NCBI RefSeq assembly: GCF_000383615.1
Contig: NZ_KB911588.1
Coordinates: 186,001 to 250,000, forward strand
DNA length: 64,000 nt
From: Streptomyces canus 299MFChir4.1
GTDB taxonomy: Bacteria; Actinomycetota; Actinomycetes; Streptomycetales; Streptomycetaceae
Direction: 5' to 3'
Shown: positions 1 through 9,308 of the stretch, in pieces
Layout: each line of letters starts with the position of its first letter
Position numbering within the stretch: position 1 is the first letter of the stretch
Translations under genes and position numbers: made by a program
Notes under the pieces: model-generated
What the model was told of the DNA's origin: nothing
Database searches by the model: none
The model's input: the letters and a program-made list of their open reading frames with translations, nothing else

Positions 1-1182
1 GATGCCGAGCGCCGCCGCGGCGGCCGTGAAGGTGTCCGCCCGCCAGGGGACCGGGAGCTCCCACCAGGCGTAGTACGCGCGCGGATCGGACCGCACGGCG
101 AACCCGTCCAGGCACTCGGCCAGCACCCGCTGCCTGCGCGCCGCGTCCGCCCGCTTCGCCTCGACCAGCCGCGCCACGGTCCCGTCCGCCGTCCACCGCA
201 CCCCCGCCTCCAGCGCGAACCGCCCCGCACTCCACCCACCGGAACGGACCGCGTCCGCCACCTCGTCCACCCGCTGGTGCGGTACGACGAGAAAGCCGAC
301 GGTGAGCCCGGGCGCGACCCGCTTGGACAGACCGTCGACGACATGGGTGAGGTCGGGGGCGTGCACCGCGAAGGGGTCGTCGGCCTCCGCGAGGAACGAC
401 CAGATCCGGTCCTCCACGACGGGGATCTCCAAGTCGCTCACGACGGCGGCGAGTTGGCGCCTGCGCCCGGCGCTCATGGTGACGGACGTCGGATTGTGCA
501 GGGTCGGCTGCACGTAGAGGGCCGCCAGGGGAGCCGTGCGGTGGGCGGCGGCCACCGACTCGGGACGCAGGCCGTCCTCGTCCGTGGCCAGCGGCACCAG
601 GGTGATGCCGAGCCGGGCGGCGATCTCCTTGACCAAGGGATAGGTCAGCTCCTCGACGCCGACCCGGCCGCCCGGCCGTACCAGGGAGGCGAGGGCGGCG
701 GCGACGGACTGGCGGGCGTTGCCCGTGAAGAGGACCCGGGCCGGGTCGGGGCGCCAGCCGGGGGTGGTGAGGAGGGCGGCGGCCGCCTCGCGGGCGGCCG
801 GGGTGCCGGTGGCGGCGGCCGGGCGGAGCGCCTCGGTCAGCACGTCGGGGCGCAGCAGGGGGGCGAGGGCGTCGGCGAGCAGCTCGGACTGGCCCTGCGC
901 GGACGGGTAGTTGAGCTCCAGGTTGACGGGCGTCCCCACATCCTCGACGAGTCCCCGAGCGGGCCGCCCGGGCCCGGTGGCCTTCACGAAGGTGCCGCGT
1001 CCGACCTCGCCGACGACCAGTCCCCGCCGTACGAGTTCGCCGTAGGCCCGCTCCGCCGTCGACGCGGCGATTCCGTGCCGGCGCGCGAACTTCCGCTGCG
1101 GGGGCAGGCGTTCGCCCGGGCGGAGCCGGCCGGTGGTGATGTCGGCGGCTATGCGGTCGGCGATGCGCCGGTAGTCGTGCAC
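1..1182 (-). CDS. MocR-type regulator (GntR wHTH + aminotransferase-like domain), 3' end cut by window edge
   Basis: A GTG start at 1182 reads leftward off the window edge, leaving 394 residues without a stop. Residues 1-70 form a GntR winged helix. From about residue 90 the protein is a fold-type I aminotransferase-like domain. The probable PLP lysine is Lys287 in GLSKRVAPG. MocR regulators sense PLP or an amino compound and usually control the divergent neighbour, here the hydrolase at 1275. The 92-bp intergenic region holds direct repeats typical of MocR operators. MocR/PdxR/GabR membership is clear; the ligand is unknown. Confidence 0.9.
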   Translation of the reverse strand, partial: MHDYRRIADRIAADITTGRLRPGERLPPQRKFARRHGIAASTAERAYGELVRRGLVVGEVGRGTFVKATGPGRPARGLVEDVGTPVNLELNYPSAQGQSELLADALAPLLRPDVLTEALRPAAATGTPAAREAAAALLTTPGWRPDPARVLFTGNARQSVAAALASLVRPGGRVGVEELTYPLVKEIAARLGITLVPLATDEDGLRPESVAAAHRTAPLAALYVQPTLHNPTSVTMSAGRRRQLAAVVSDLEIPVVEDRIWSFLAEADDPFAVHAPDLTHVVDGLSKRVAPGLTVGFLVVPHQRVDEVADAVRSGGWSAGRFALEAGVRWTADGTVARLVEAKRADAARRQRVLAECLDGFAVRSDPRAYYAWWELPVPWRADTFTAAAAALGI

Positions 1183-1213
1183 GAAGACCCCCTGTGATGG
1201 CGGCTGCCCTGCG

Positions 1214-1267
1214 ATTGCACCGAGGGCAAGGATTTTATTGCACCGAGAAGTTGGGCCGACCTAGGGT
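1214..1267 (+). promoter_or_regulatory. Direct repeats ATTGCACCGAG and putative leaderless promoter for the hydrolase
   Basis: The 11-bp sequence ATTGCACCGAG occurs at 1214-1224 and 1237-1247, 23 bp apart on the same DNA face. The second copy contains a possible -35 TTGCAC (1238-1243), followed after 18 bp by TAGGGT (1262-1267). This would start transcription at or next to the ATG at 1275. Direct repeats are the usual operator form of MocR proteins, so autoregulation and control of the hydrolase are inferred. Confidence 0.55.
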
Positions 1268-1274
1268 CGACGGC

Positions 1275-2024
1275 ATGACGGCGATCCCCCTGGTCCTGGT
1301 CCACGGCCATCCCTTCGACCACACGATGTGGCGCCCGCAGATCGAGGCGTTCTCCGCCTCCCACCGTGTGATCGCCCCGGACCTGCGCGGCTACGGCACC
1401 TCGGGACCGGCCGCCGCCGGGGTCGACCGCTTCGAGCGGTTCGCGCAGGACATCGAGGCACTGCTGGACGAACTCGACGTGCGGGCCTGTGTGGTGGCGG
1501 GCCTGTCCATGGGCGGCCAGATCGCCATGGACTGCTACCGGCGCTTCCCCGGGCGGATCCGGGGCCTGGTCCTCGCCGACACCTTCCCGGCGGCGGAGAC
1601 CCCCGAGGGCGTCCGGGTCCGGCACGCCATGGCGGACCGGCTGGAGCGCGAGGGGATGCGCGGGTACGCCGACGAGGTGCTGGAGAAGATGGTCGCGCCG
1701 TACGCCTCCCCCGAGGTCAAGGCGCACGTCCACGGCATGATGACGGCCACCCGCCCCGCGTCCGCGGCGGCCGCCCTGCGCGCCCGCGCCGCCCGCCCCG
1801 ACTACCGCGACCTGCTCACCCGGGTCACGGTCCCGTCGCTGGTGCTGGTGGGCGCCGACGACACCTACACACCGGTCGCCGACGCCGAGGCCATGCACGC
1901 GGCGCTCCCGCAGTCGCGGCTGCATGTCTTCGAGGGGGCGGCGCACCTGCCGAACCTGGAACGGGCGGGGGAGTTCAACGCCGTGCTGGGGGAGTTCCTG
2001 GCGAAGGTCGACGCCCGCTCGTAG
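1275..2024 (+). CDS. Alpha/beta-fold hydrolase
   Basis: 249 residues, about the normal length for a single-domain alpha/beta hydrolase. The oxyanion region HGHPFD is near residue 10. The nucleophile elbow is GLSMGG with Ser78. The acid is Asp195/196 in GADDTY and the base is His224 in GAAHLP. The ATG at 1275 is preferred over an upstream in-frame ATG (1194) because a -10-like TAGGGT ends only 8 bp upstream, implying a leaderless message. It is divergent from the MocR gene and 10 bp upstream of the next gene. The substrate cannot be read from sequence; esterase or lactonase are possibilities. Confidence 0.88.
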   Translation: MTAIPLVLVHGHPFDHTMWRPQIEAFSASHRVIAPDLRGYGTSGPAAAGVDRFERFAQDIEALLDELDVRACVVAGLSMGGQIAMDCYRRFPGRIRGLVLADTFPAAETPEGVRVRHAMADRLEREGMRGYADEVLEKMVAPYASPEVKAHVHGMMTATRPASAAAALRARAARPDYRDLLTRVTVPSLVLVGADDTYTPVADAEAMHAALPQSRLHVFEGAAHLPNLERAGEFNAVLGEFLAKVDARS

Positions 2025-2034
2025 GCTCGGGACG

Positions 2035-2982
2035 GTGACCCGCCGAAGACTCGGTACCTGGACCGCCGGCCTGCTCTTCGCCGCCGTGAGCGTGGTCCTG
2101 GGATGCCGGCTCGCCGACACGGACGGTGCCACCCCCGTCCCCCAGCTCCTCGCCTTCCTCCCCTGGCTGCTCGCGCCCGCGGGAGCGGGCCTGACCCTCG
2201 CCCTGCTGGCCCGCTGGTGGCCCGGGACGGTCTGGGCGGCCGTGCTCCTCGGTCTGCTGGCGTGGTTCATCGCCCCCTACGGTCAGGGCGGCGAGCCGGA
2301 CGGGCGGGCGCTCGTCTCCTTCCGCGTCATGACCTCGAACGTCGAGTTCGGGCGGGCCACCGACGCCCTCGTCGCCGCCGTCCGCGAACAGAAGCCGGAC
2401 CTCGTGTTCGTGGAGGAGTGCGAGTACGGCTGCTCGGCCACCCTGCGACGGTCCCTGTCCGAGAGCTATCCGTACCGGCGGTCCGTGGAGGGTTCCGGTT
2501 CGACGGGGTCCGTCGTCCTCAGCCGCTTCCCGCTGAAGCCCGCCGCCGGGATCCGGGGCAGCACCATGGGCATGCCCGGGGCCGTCGCCGACGTGCGCGG
2601 TCACGCCGTACGGCTGCAACTCGCGCACCCGATGCCCCCACTGCCCGGCCAACTGGACGTGTGGCGCCGGGAGTTGGGAAAGCTGAGGGACTTCGCCGCC
2701 GCCAGCCGCCCCCCGACCGTCCTGGCCGGTGACTTCAACGCCTCCCAGGACCACGCGGCCTTCCGCGCGATCCTCGACACCGGACTGCGCGACGCGGCCC
2801 GCCTCGCCGGATCCGGCCGCACCCCGACCTGGCCGGCCCGGACCGCCCCGGCGATCGGCGCGCAGATCGACCACGTGCTGGTGTCCGCGGACTTCTCGGC
2901 GGGCGACGCCCGCTTCCTGGACCTGGCGGACACCGACCACCGTGCCCTGCTGGTGGACATCACACTGCACGGGCCCACCTGA
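2035..2982 (+). CDS. Membrane-anchored endonuclease/exonuclease/phosphatase family protein
   Basis: 315 residues from a GTG start at 2035. Three hydrophobic segments lie at roughly residues 10-25, 36-60 and 65-80, followed by an EEP domain. Visible metal-dependent phosphodiesterase motifs are MTSNVEFG (Asn102), FVEECE (Glu128), GDFNAS (Asp233, Asn235) and TDHRAL (Asp301, His302). The catalytic domain probably faces outside. The gene lies 10 bp after the hydrolase and is likely cotranscribed. Family membership is firm; the substrate (nucleic acid, phospholipid or inositol phosphate) is unknown. Confidence 0.88.
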   Translation: MTRRRLGTWTAGLLFAAVSVVLGCRLADTDGATPVPQLLAFLPWLLAPAGAGLTLALLARWWPGTVWAAVLLGLLAWFIAPYGQGGEPDGRALVSFRVMTSNVEFGRATDALVAAVREQKPDLVFVEECEYGCSATLRRSLSESYPYRRSVEGSGSTGSVVLSRFPLKPAAGIRGSTMGMPGAVADVRGHAVRLQLAHPMPPLPGQLDVWRRELGKLRDFAAASRPPTVLAGDFNASQDHAAFRAILDTGLRDAARLAGSGRTPTWPARTAPAIGAQIDHVLVSADFSAGDARFLDLADTDHRALLVDITLHGPT

Positions 2983-3004
2983 CCCGGCTGTTCATAATGT
3001 CCCC

Positions 3005-4949
3005 ATGTCCCGCATCGGCCTCACCCCGCCCGACTGGCTGGTCCGGAACCTCCAACCGCAACCGTCACCCGTCAACCGGCCCGCCGTGGCCCGCGCCGCC
3101 ATCGCGATGACCCTGCCCCTGGCGATCGGCCTCGCGGTCGACCGGCCGGCGTACGGCGCCCTCGCCTCCATGGGCGCCCTGTCCGGAGTCATCGGCGACA
3201 CCGCGGACGCCTACCGGATGCGCATCCTCAACATCGCGATACCCCAGCTGTTCGGCGCGGTCGGCGTCACCCTCGGCGCGCTGGTGTACGGCCAGGGCTG
3301 GCTCGCCGTCTGGGTGGTCACCGGCATCGCCCTCCTCTCCGGGATGATCTCGACGATCGGCGCGGTCGCCTCCGTCTCGGGACTGCTCCTGCTGCTGAAC
3401 TCCGTGGTCGGCGCGGGCCTGCCGATGCCGGGCCCCTGGTGGCTCGCCCCGCTGCTGATGACCGGCGGCGGCCTGCTCGTCCTGCTGCTGGCCCTGCTCG
3501 CCTGGCCGCTCAGGTCCGGGGTGCCGGAGCGGGCGGCGGTCGCCGGCACGTACCGGGCGGTGGCCGACCTGATGGCCGCCTGCGGTCGTGCCGAGTACGA
3601 CGAGCACGGCACGCCGTCACCCAGTCCCTGAACCAGTCGTACGACCTCGTCCTCGCCGCCGCGCCCTCCCCCACTCTCGGCTTCGCTCGAGCGGGGGGAC
3701 CCCCACACGGCCGCAGCCCCGAACTGACCCGGCTGCTGGCCCAGTTGAACGCGATCACCCCGGTCGTGGAGGCGGCCCCCGCGGCCCACCTGTCCGGCAG
3801 GCCGCTGGCCCCGGAGATCCCGGCAGCGGTCCGCCATCTCGCCCAGGCGGTGGAGACGGGGTACACGGGACCGACCGGGCTGAGCCTGCCGGTCCCGGTG
3901 ACGGAGACCGCCCGCGCCGTCGACGCCCTGCGGCACGCGGCCGAGGTCGTCGCCGTACCGGACGTGGACCCGCGCGGCATCGACGACCGCCTGGGCCGCC
4001 CGGCCGCACTCGGCGTCCGGGCGGCCCGTGCGGCACGGAACGTGGCCCTGTCGGCGGCGTCGTGGCGGTACGGCCTGAGACTGGCCCCGTGCATCGGGCT
4101 GGCCCAGGCGCTGGTCTCGATCATCCCCGTGCCCCGCTCCTACTGGGTCGCCCTGACCATCACCTTCGTGCTGAAGCCGGACTTCGGTTCGGTGTTCTCG
4201 CGGGCCCTGCTGCGGGCCCTGGGCACGGTGGCCGGCCTCGTGGTCGCGGCGGCGGTGCTCTCCCAGGTGCCGCGCGGCTGGTGGGACGTCCGGCGATGCC
4301 GCTGCTGGCCCCGCTGATCCCCGCCCTGACCCCGCGCGGGTACGGCTACCAGACGGCCGCCATCACCCCCGTGATCCTGCTCCTGTCGGACATCCTCAAC
4401 CACCAGGGCACCGCCCTGCTGCTGCCCCGCCTGCTGGACTCCCTGATCGGCTGCGGGATCGCCCTGGCCGTGGGCTATCTGCTGTGGCCGGACAGCTGGC
4501 ACACCCGGGTCGGCGACCGCCTGGCGGACGCGGTGGCGGACACGGCGACCTATGTGGAGGACGCGTTCGGGGACTCCGTGGCGGGAGCGCGCACGCGCCG
4601 CCGCCTCTACCGCGACCTGTCCGTCATCCGCACGGAGTTCCAGCGCGCGCTGACCGAACCGCCGCCCATGGGACGCAGGGCGGCGGCCTGGTGGCCCCTG
4701 GTGGTCGCCGTGGAGCGCATCGTGGACGCGACGACGGCGGCGAGGGCGCGGGTACGGCATGGGGCGGCCCGGCCGTCGGCCACGGAGGTGGAGCAGGTGG
4801 TACTCCAGCTCCGCGAATTGGCGGACGGCCTGCGGAACGTGGACGTGCTGTACGCGGTCAGGACCGACCTGACAGGCCCGGCCGGCAGCGTCTTGGAGTC
4901 ACTGCGGCAGGAGGTGGCGGCTGCGAGGGCGGTCGCCCAACCGTCCTAG
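3005..4949 (+). pseudogene. FUSC-family inner-membrane transporter, broken by two frameshifts
   Basis: Starting at ATG 3005, an N-terminal membrane block runs in one frame to a stop at 3631. The middle (QSLNQSYDLVL onward) continues in a second frame to 4317. The C-terminal half (MPLLAPLIPALTPRG onward) is in a third frame to 4949. Adding one base near 3604 and one near 4290 gives a continuous 648-residue protein, a normal FUSC (fusaric-acid-resistance-like exporter) length, with two membrane blocks flanking soluble segments. A CATAAT -10-like box (2993-2998) suggests a leaderless start. Both lesions are single-base losses, so sequencing error is possible; as given, the gene is non-functional. 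Confidence 0.8.
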
Positions 4950-5263
4950 CCGCCCCCACCGCAGCACCGGTACCGCTAGACCCCGATGTGGCCGCCGTCC
5001 CTGCGCCGGACGGCCACGACGGCAGGCCGCACGACCTTCCCCGGCCCGTCCGGCCACGTGCTCGCCGGCTTCTCCACCGTCGCGCACCTACCGTGGACGT
5101 AGCCGAGTTGACGTCCCGCGCGGGTGAAGTCCGGAAGTAGGTCTTGACTCCCCTTGCCCCGGTCACCCGCCCCTGCCCAAGATCGCGATCAGGGGCCGCT
5201 AACCTTACGTGTCCGTCCTGGCCAGGGATTGACGGGCTACAACTCATGCGAAGGGTTGCGCAC
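4950..5263. other. Intergenic region without convincing gene
   Basis: This 314-bp stretch shows no ORF with coding character. It contains the palindrome GATCGCGATC (5181-5190) just before a -10-like TAACCT (5200-5205), which may be the promoter of the VWA gene. No strong terminator is visible after the FUSC gene. Confidence 0.4.
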
Positions 5264-6895
5264 ATGGGCATTCTCACTCTCCTGCGGAACGCGTTCGGCG
5301 GCCGATCACGCAAGGGCGCTGCCACCGAGGCAGAGGGTGCGGAGACGACTCCTTCGCAGGAGACGGAACCGAAGCTTCCCTCCCCGGCGTCCGAGCCGGT
5401 CCCTCCGACGGCGACGGTCCCCGAGCCCCGCACGTCCACCCACCTCACCGATTCCGAACACGAACTGGTCGCGGCCGCCTTCGACAAGGTGGCGGCGGTC
5501 CCGAAGCAGACACCTCCGGCGGAAACACCGGAGCCCACGACACCGCGGCAGAAGACGACACCCGAGACACCGGTGACAGAGGAGCCCGCGGCAGAGCCGA
5601 CGGCGCCTGCGGAGACGCCGGTGGCCGAGGAGCCGGTGGCGGTCACGGAGACGCCGGTAGCCGAGGAGCCGGTGGCCGAAACGCCGGTGGCGGAAGAGCC
5701 TGCGGCGGCCGCGGAGACGCCGGTCGCTGAGGAGCCGGTGGCTGTAACACCGGTGGCCGAGGAGCCTGCGGCGGTCACGGAGACGCCGGACGCCGAAGAG
5801 CCGGTGGCCGAGACCCCGGCGGCGGAAGAGCCCGCGGCAGAGGCCGGGGCAGCTGTGCAGGAGCCTGTGGCCGAGAAGTCAGCCGCTGAGGAGCCGGTGG
5901 CGGAGGAGGCGGCCGTAGCGGAGCCGGAGTCCGAGCCGGCCCCGGACCCGGACCCGGTTGTCGAGGCTGTGGAACCCGAGCCGGAGACGGAGCCGACGGC
6001 GGCCGCCCCGGAACCGAAGCCCGAACCCGAGGCCGAGGTCACCCCGGAGCCGGAACCCGAACCGGAACCGGAACCGGCCATCGAGCCCGAGCCCGAGCCC
6101 GAGCCAGTGGCGGTCGAGGAGGACAAGGCCACTCCCGAGCCCGAGCCGGTCGCCGCGGCCGCCGACGGCGAGGAGGCCCCACAGGGGTCGCCCGCGGTCG
6201 ACGACGAAAGCGGTACGGCTGGTGCGGGTGGGAACGACGACCCGGCCGAAGGCCGGTCGGTGACCGTACCCCCCACCCTCCGCACCGCCTACGACGCCGC
6301 CGCCACCACCCTCGACACCCACAGCCTCACCGGCACCACCGCCAGGACCTACCTCGTCCTGGACCGCTCCGCGAGCATGCGCCCGTACTACAAGGACGGC
6401 TCCGCGCAGGCGCTCGGCGAGCAGACCCTCGCCCTCGCCGCCCACCTGGACCCCGAGTCCAAGGTGCACGTCGTCTTCTTCTCCACCGAACTGGACGGCA
6501 CCGGCGAGCTCACCCTCACCGACCACGAGAACAAGATCGACGAACTCCACGCCGGCCTCGGCCGCATGGGCCGTACCAGCTACCACGCGGCCGTCGAGGA
6601 AGTCCTCGCGCACCACACCAAGAACTCCCCCGACACCCCGGCCCTGGTCGTCTTCCAGACCGACGGCGCCCCGGACGCGAAGACCCCCGCCACCCAGGCC
6701 CTCACGGAGGCGGCGAAGACCCACCCCGGCGTCTTCTTCTCCTTCGTCGCCTTCGGTGACCCGGAGAACAAGGCCTTCGACTACCTCCGCAAGCTCAAGC
6801 TCGCCAACACGTCCCACTTCCTCGCGGGCGAGACCCCGAAGGAACTCACGGACACGGAGATCTACGAGGGCATCCTGGCGAACTGGCGCCCGTAA
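5264..6895 (+). CDS. VWA domain protein with long Pro/Glu/Ala-rich region
   Basis: 543 residues from ATG 5264, preceded by AAGGG; an in-frame extension back to 5144 lacks a ribosome-binding site. Residues 1-20 (MGILTLLRNAFGG) form a conserved-looking amphipathic start. Residues about 100-310 are low-complexity, built of degenerate TPVAEEPVA units followed by PEPEPEP tracts. A von Willebrand A domain occupies about 355-543, with MIDAS residues DRSAS (Asp367 onward) and a later TDGAPD. VWA domains of this type bind metal and mediate protein contacts, as in tellurite/stress TerY-like proteins. No signal peptide is seen, so it is probably cytoplasmic. Role unknown. Confidence 0.85.
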   Translation: MGILTLLRNAFGGRSRKGAATEAEGAETTPSQETEPKLPSPASEPVPPTATVPEPRTSTHLTDSEHELVAAAFDKVAAVPKQTPPAETPEPTTPRQKTTPETPVTEEPAAEPTAPAETPVAEEPVAVTETPVAEEPVAETPVAEEPAAAAETPVAEEPVAVTPVAEEPAAVTETPDAEEPVAETPAAEEPAAEAGAAVQEPVAEKSAAEEPVAEEAAVAEPESEPAPDPDPVVEAVEPEPETEPTAAAPEPKPEPEAEVTPEPEPEPEPEPAIEPEPEPEPVAVEEDKATPEPEPVAAAADGEEAPQGSPAVDDESGTAGAGGNDDPAEGRSVTVPPTLRTAYDAAATTLDTHSLTGTTARTYLVLDRSASMRPYYKDGSAQALGEQTLALAAHLDPESKVHVVFFSTELDGTGELTLTDHENKIDELHAGLGRMGRTSYHAAVEEVLAHHTKNSPDTPALVVFQTDGAPDAKTPATQALTEAAKTHPGVFFSFVAFGDPENKAFDYLRKLKLANTSHFLAGETPKELTDTEIYEGILANWRP

Positions 6896-6923
6896 CCCCC
6901 GAAGATCACCACCACGCACCACC

Positions 6924-6966
6924 GGGCCGCCCCTTCCCAGACCGTAAAACGGGAAGCGGGCGGCCC
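6924..6966 (+). terminator. Hairpin terminator after VWA gene
   Basis: GGGCCGCCCC-TTCCC pairs with GGGAA-GC-GGGCGGCCC around an 11-12 nt A-rich loop, with one bulge. No T-tract follows, as is usual in Streptomyces. It separates the VWA gene from metG. Confidence 0.6.
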
Positions 6967-7037
6967 ACCCATGTCGGATACGATTTCAAGACTCGCGAAG
7001 CGACTCACCCGCACGACCAACCTGGGAGCAGCCCCCG

Positions 7038-8753
7038 ATGGCTCGACACCTCATCACCAGCGCCCTTCCGTACATCAACGGGATCAAGCACCTGGGCAAC
7101 ATGGTGGGGTCCATGCTCCCGGCGGACGTCTACTCCCGTTACCTGCGCCAGCGCGGCCACGAGGTCCTCTACATCTGCGCGACGGACGAGCACGGCACCC
7201 CGGCGGAGCTGGCCGCGAAGGAGCAGGGCCTCCCGGTCGCCGAGTTCTGCGCGCAGGCACACGACGCGCAGAAGGCGGTCTACGACGGCTTCGCGCTGGC
7301 CTTCGACTACTTCGGCCGCAGCTCCAGCGAGCAGAACGTCGAGATCACCCAGCACTTCGCCCGCCGTCTGAACGAGAACGGCTTCATCGAAGAGCGCGCG
7401 ATCCGTCAGGTCTACTCGCCCGCCGACGGCCGCTTCCTCCCGGACCGCTATGTCGAGGGCACCTGCCCCCACTGCGGCTACGACAAGGCCCGCGGCGACC
7501 AGTGCGAGAACTGCACGCGCGTCCTGGACCCCACCGACCTGATCAACCCGCGCTCGGCGATCTCCGGCTCCACCGACCTGGAGGTCCGCGAGACCAAGCA
7601 CCTCTTCCTCCTCCAGTCCAAACTCCAGCACGAGGTCGAGGAGTGGGTCTCCCGGCACGAGGACGACTGGCCGCAGCTGGCCTCCTCCATCGCCCGCAAG
7701 TGGCTGACCGAGGGCCTGCACGACCGCGCCATCACCCGTGACCTGGACTGGGGCGTGCCGGTCCCGTCCGACACCTGGCCCGAGCTGGCGGCGGAGGGCA
7801 AGGTCTTCTACGTCTGGTTCGACGCCCCGATCGAGTACATCGGCGCGACGAAGGAGTGGGCGGACCTGGACCCGGAGAACCGGGACTGGAAGTCGTGGTG
7901 GTACGACGTCGACACCGATGTCCGCTACACCGAGTTCATGGCGAAGGACAACGTCCCCTTCCACACGGTGATGTTCCCGGCCACCGAGCTCGGTGTGCGC
8001 GAGCCGTGGAAGAAGGTCGACTACGTCAAGGCCTTCAACTGGCTGACGTACTACGGCGGGAAGTTCTCCACGTCCCAGAAGCGGGGCGTCTTCACCGACC
8101 AGGCCCTGGACATCCTCCCGGCCGACTACTGGCGCTACTTCCTGATCGCCAACGCCCCGGAGTCGGACGACTCGTCCTTCACCTGGGAACACTTCACGGC
8201 GACGGTGAACAAGGACCTGGCCGACACCCTCGGCAACTTCGTCAACCGCGTCCTGTCCTTCTCGAAGAAGCGCTTCGGCGAGGAGGTCCCGGCGGGCGGT
8301 GAGCCGGGCGAGGCGGAGGCGAAGCTGGGCGAGGAGATCGCCCGCCTCCTCGCCGAGTACGAGTCCCAGATGGAGGCGCTCCAGTTCCGCAAGGCGGCGG
8401 CCGCGCTGCGCGCCCTGTGGTCGGCGGGCAACTCCTACCTGGAGGAGAAGGCCCCCTGGCTGGAGATCAAGACCGACAAGGACGGCGCGGCGCTGACCCT
8501 GCGCACCGCGATGAACCTGATCCACCTGTACGCGGTGGTCTCGGAACCCTTCATCCCGGCGACCTCGGCCGCCATGCGCCAGGCCTTCGCCCTGCCCTCC
8601 GACACGGCCACCTGGGTCACCGCCGACGAGGCCCGCGCCCTCACCGCCCTCACCCCCGGCATCGCCTTCACCGTCCCCCCGGTCCTCTTCGCCAAGCTGA
8701 CGGACGAGGACCTGGAGAACTACAAGGAGCGCTTCGGCGGCTCCCCGGAGTAG
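7038..8753 (+). CDS. metG: Methionyl-tRNA synthetase
   Basis: 571 residues. The protein charges tRNA-Met with methionine using ATP. The N-terminus MARHLITSALPYINGIKHLGN contains the HIGH-equivalent HLGN. A zinc-binding knuckle CPHCGYDKARGDQCENC lies at about residue 145. The KMSKS-equivalent loop reads KFSTSQKRG near residue 345, a variant common in the archaeal-like MetRS subgroup. An anticodon-binding helical domain follows. There is no C-terminal tRNA-binding EMAP domain, which fits actinobacterial MetRS length. The start ATG 7038 follows GGAGCAG. Confidence 0.97.
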   Translation: MARHLITSALPYINGIKHLGNMVGSMLPADVYSRYLRQRGHEVLYICATDEHGTPAELAAKEQGLPVAEFCAQAHDAQKAVYDGFALAFDYFGRSSSEQNVEITQHFARRLNENGFIEERAIRQVYSPADGRFLPDRYVEGTCPHCGYDKARGDQCENCTRVLDPTDLINPRSAISGSTDLEVRETKHLFLLQSKLQHEVEEWVSRHEDDWPQLASSIARKWLTEGLHDRAITRDLDWGVPVPSDTWPELAAEGKVFYVWFDAPIEYIGATKEWADLDPENRDWKSWWYDVDTDVRYTEFMAKDNVPFHTVMFPATELGVREPWKKVDYVKAFNWLTYYGGKFSTSQKRGVFTDQALDILPADYWRYFLIANAPESDDSSFTWEHFTATVNKDLADTLGNFVNRVLSFSKKRFGEEVPAGGEPGEAEAKLGEEIARLLAEYESQMEALQFRKAAAALRALWSAGNSYLEEKAPWLEIKTDKDGAALTLRTAMNLIHLYAVVSEPFIPATSAAMRQAFALPSDTATWVTADEARALTALTPGIAFTVPPVLFAKLTDEDLENYKERFGGSPE

Positions 8754-8830
8754 TCCGGGAGCCGTCGCCGGGCCGTCCGGATACCGACCCGGGCATCGCC
8801 GTGTCCGCGCCAAGCCGTATGGTTTGCGCC

Positions 8831-9307
8831 ATGGCAGTGCCCGGGGTCATTCCTGTCGCGTACGAGCCGAAGCACCGCACCGAGACGATCGGGCGGTATG
8901 CGGAGGGTCAGTTCCTGGCGTCGATCACCTATGCCTTCCCTGAGGGATTCCACCTCGAGGAGGGCTGGGAAGATCAGAAACGCCTCTACTCGGTCCTGCA
9001 CACCTTCGACACCGAGGGCAATTACCGCGACTCGGACATCTGGTGTGCCGGGACGTGGGCGGAGCAGCAGCGCGACCCCGACGGCGACGCCTCGCCCCTC
9101 ACCCGCGCCCAGGTCCACCGCGCGACCCTGCTCCGCAGCCTGCCCCGCCGCTCGTACACGGACATCGCGATCCGTCCCTTCAGCGTCACCCACGAGGGCG
9201 TCCGCTTCGGCCTGGTGATCCGCGAGGACGAGGGCGAGCAGTGGGCGGAGCTCTACCCGGACCGCCTCGCCTTCGCGGAACCCTGGGACGGGACCTACGA
9301 CACGTGA
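8831..9307 (+). CDS. Conserved hypothetical protein (HycA-repressor-like annotation possible)
   Basis: 158 residues, soluble, acidic, with no signal or membrane segment. It carries the run YRDSDIWCAGTWAEQQ in its middle. Similar Streptomyces proteins are, as I recall, often labelled formate hydrogenlyase regulatory protein HycA, but nothing here proves that role. The start ATG 8831 lies 7 bp after a TATGGT -10-like box (8818-8823), pointing to a leaderless transcript; no Shine-Dalgarno sequence precedes it. It lies 77 bp after metG on the same strand. Confidence 0.75.
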   Translation: MAVPGVIPVAYEPKHRTETIGRYAEGQFLASITYAFPEGFHLEEGWEDQKRLYSVLHTFDTEGNYRDSDIWCAGTWAEQQRDPDGDASPLTRAQVHRATLLRSLPRRSYTDIAIRPFSVTHEGVRFGLVIREDEGEQWAELYPDRLAFAEPWDGTYDT

Positions 9308-9308
9308 G

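Noticed and set aside
5580..6110. CRISPR-like or satellite DNA repeat
   Set aside because: The periodicity is in protein units (Pro/Glu/Ala codons) with degenerate DNA; no constant repeat-spacer pattern.
4858..6285. Minus-strand open frame of Ser/Gly/Thr repeats
   Set aside because: It is the complement of the Pro/Glu/Ala repeat of the VWA protein; no start signal or domain.
7005..8813. 602-codon open frame opposite metG
   Set aside because: Antisense of a clear methionyl-tRNA synthetase gene; no motifs.
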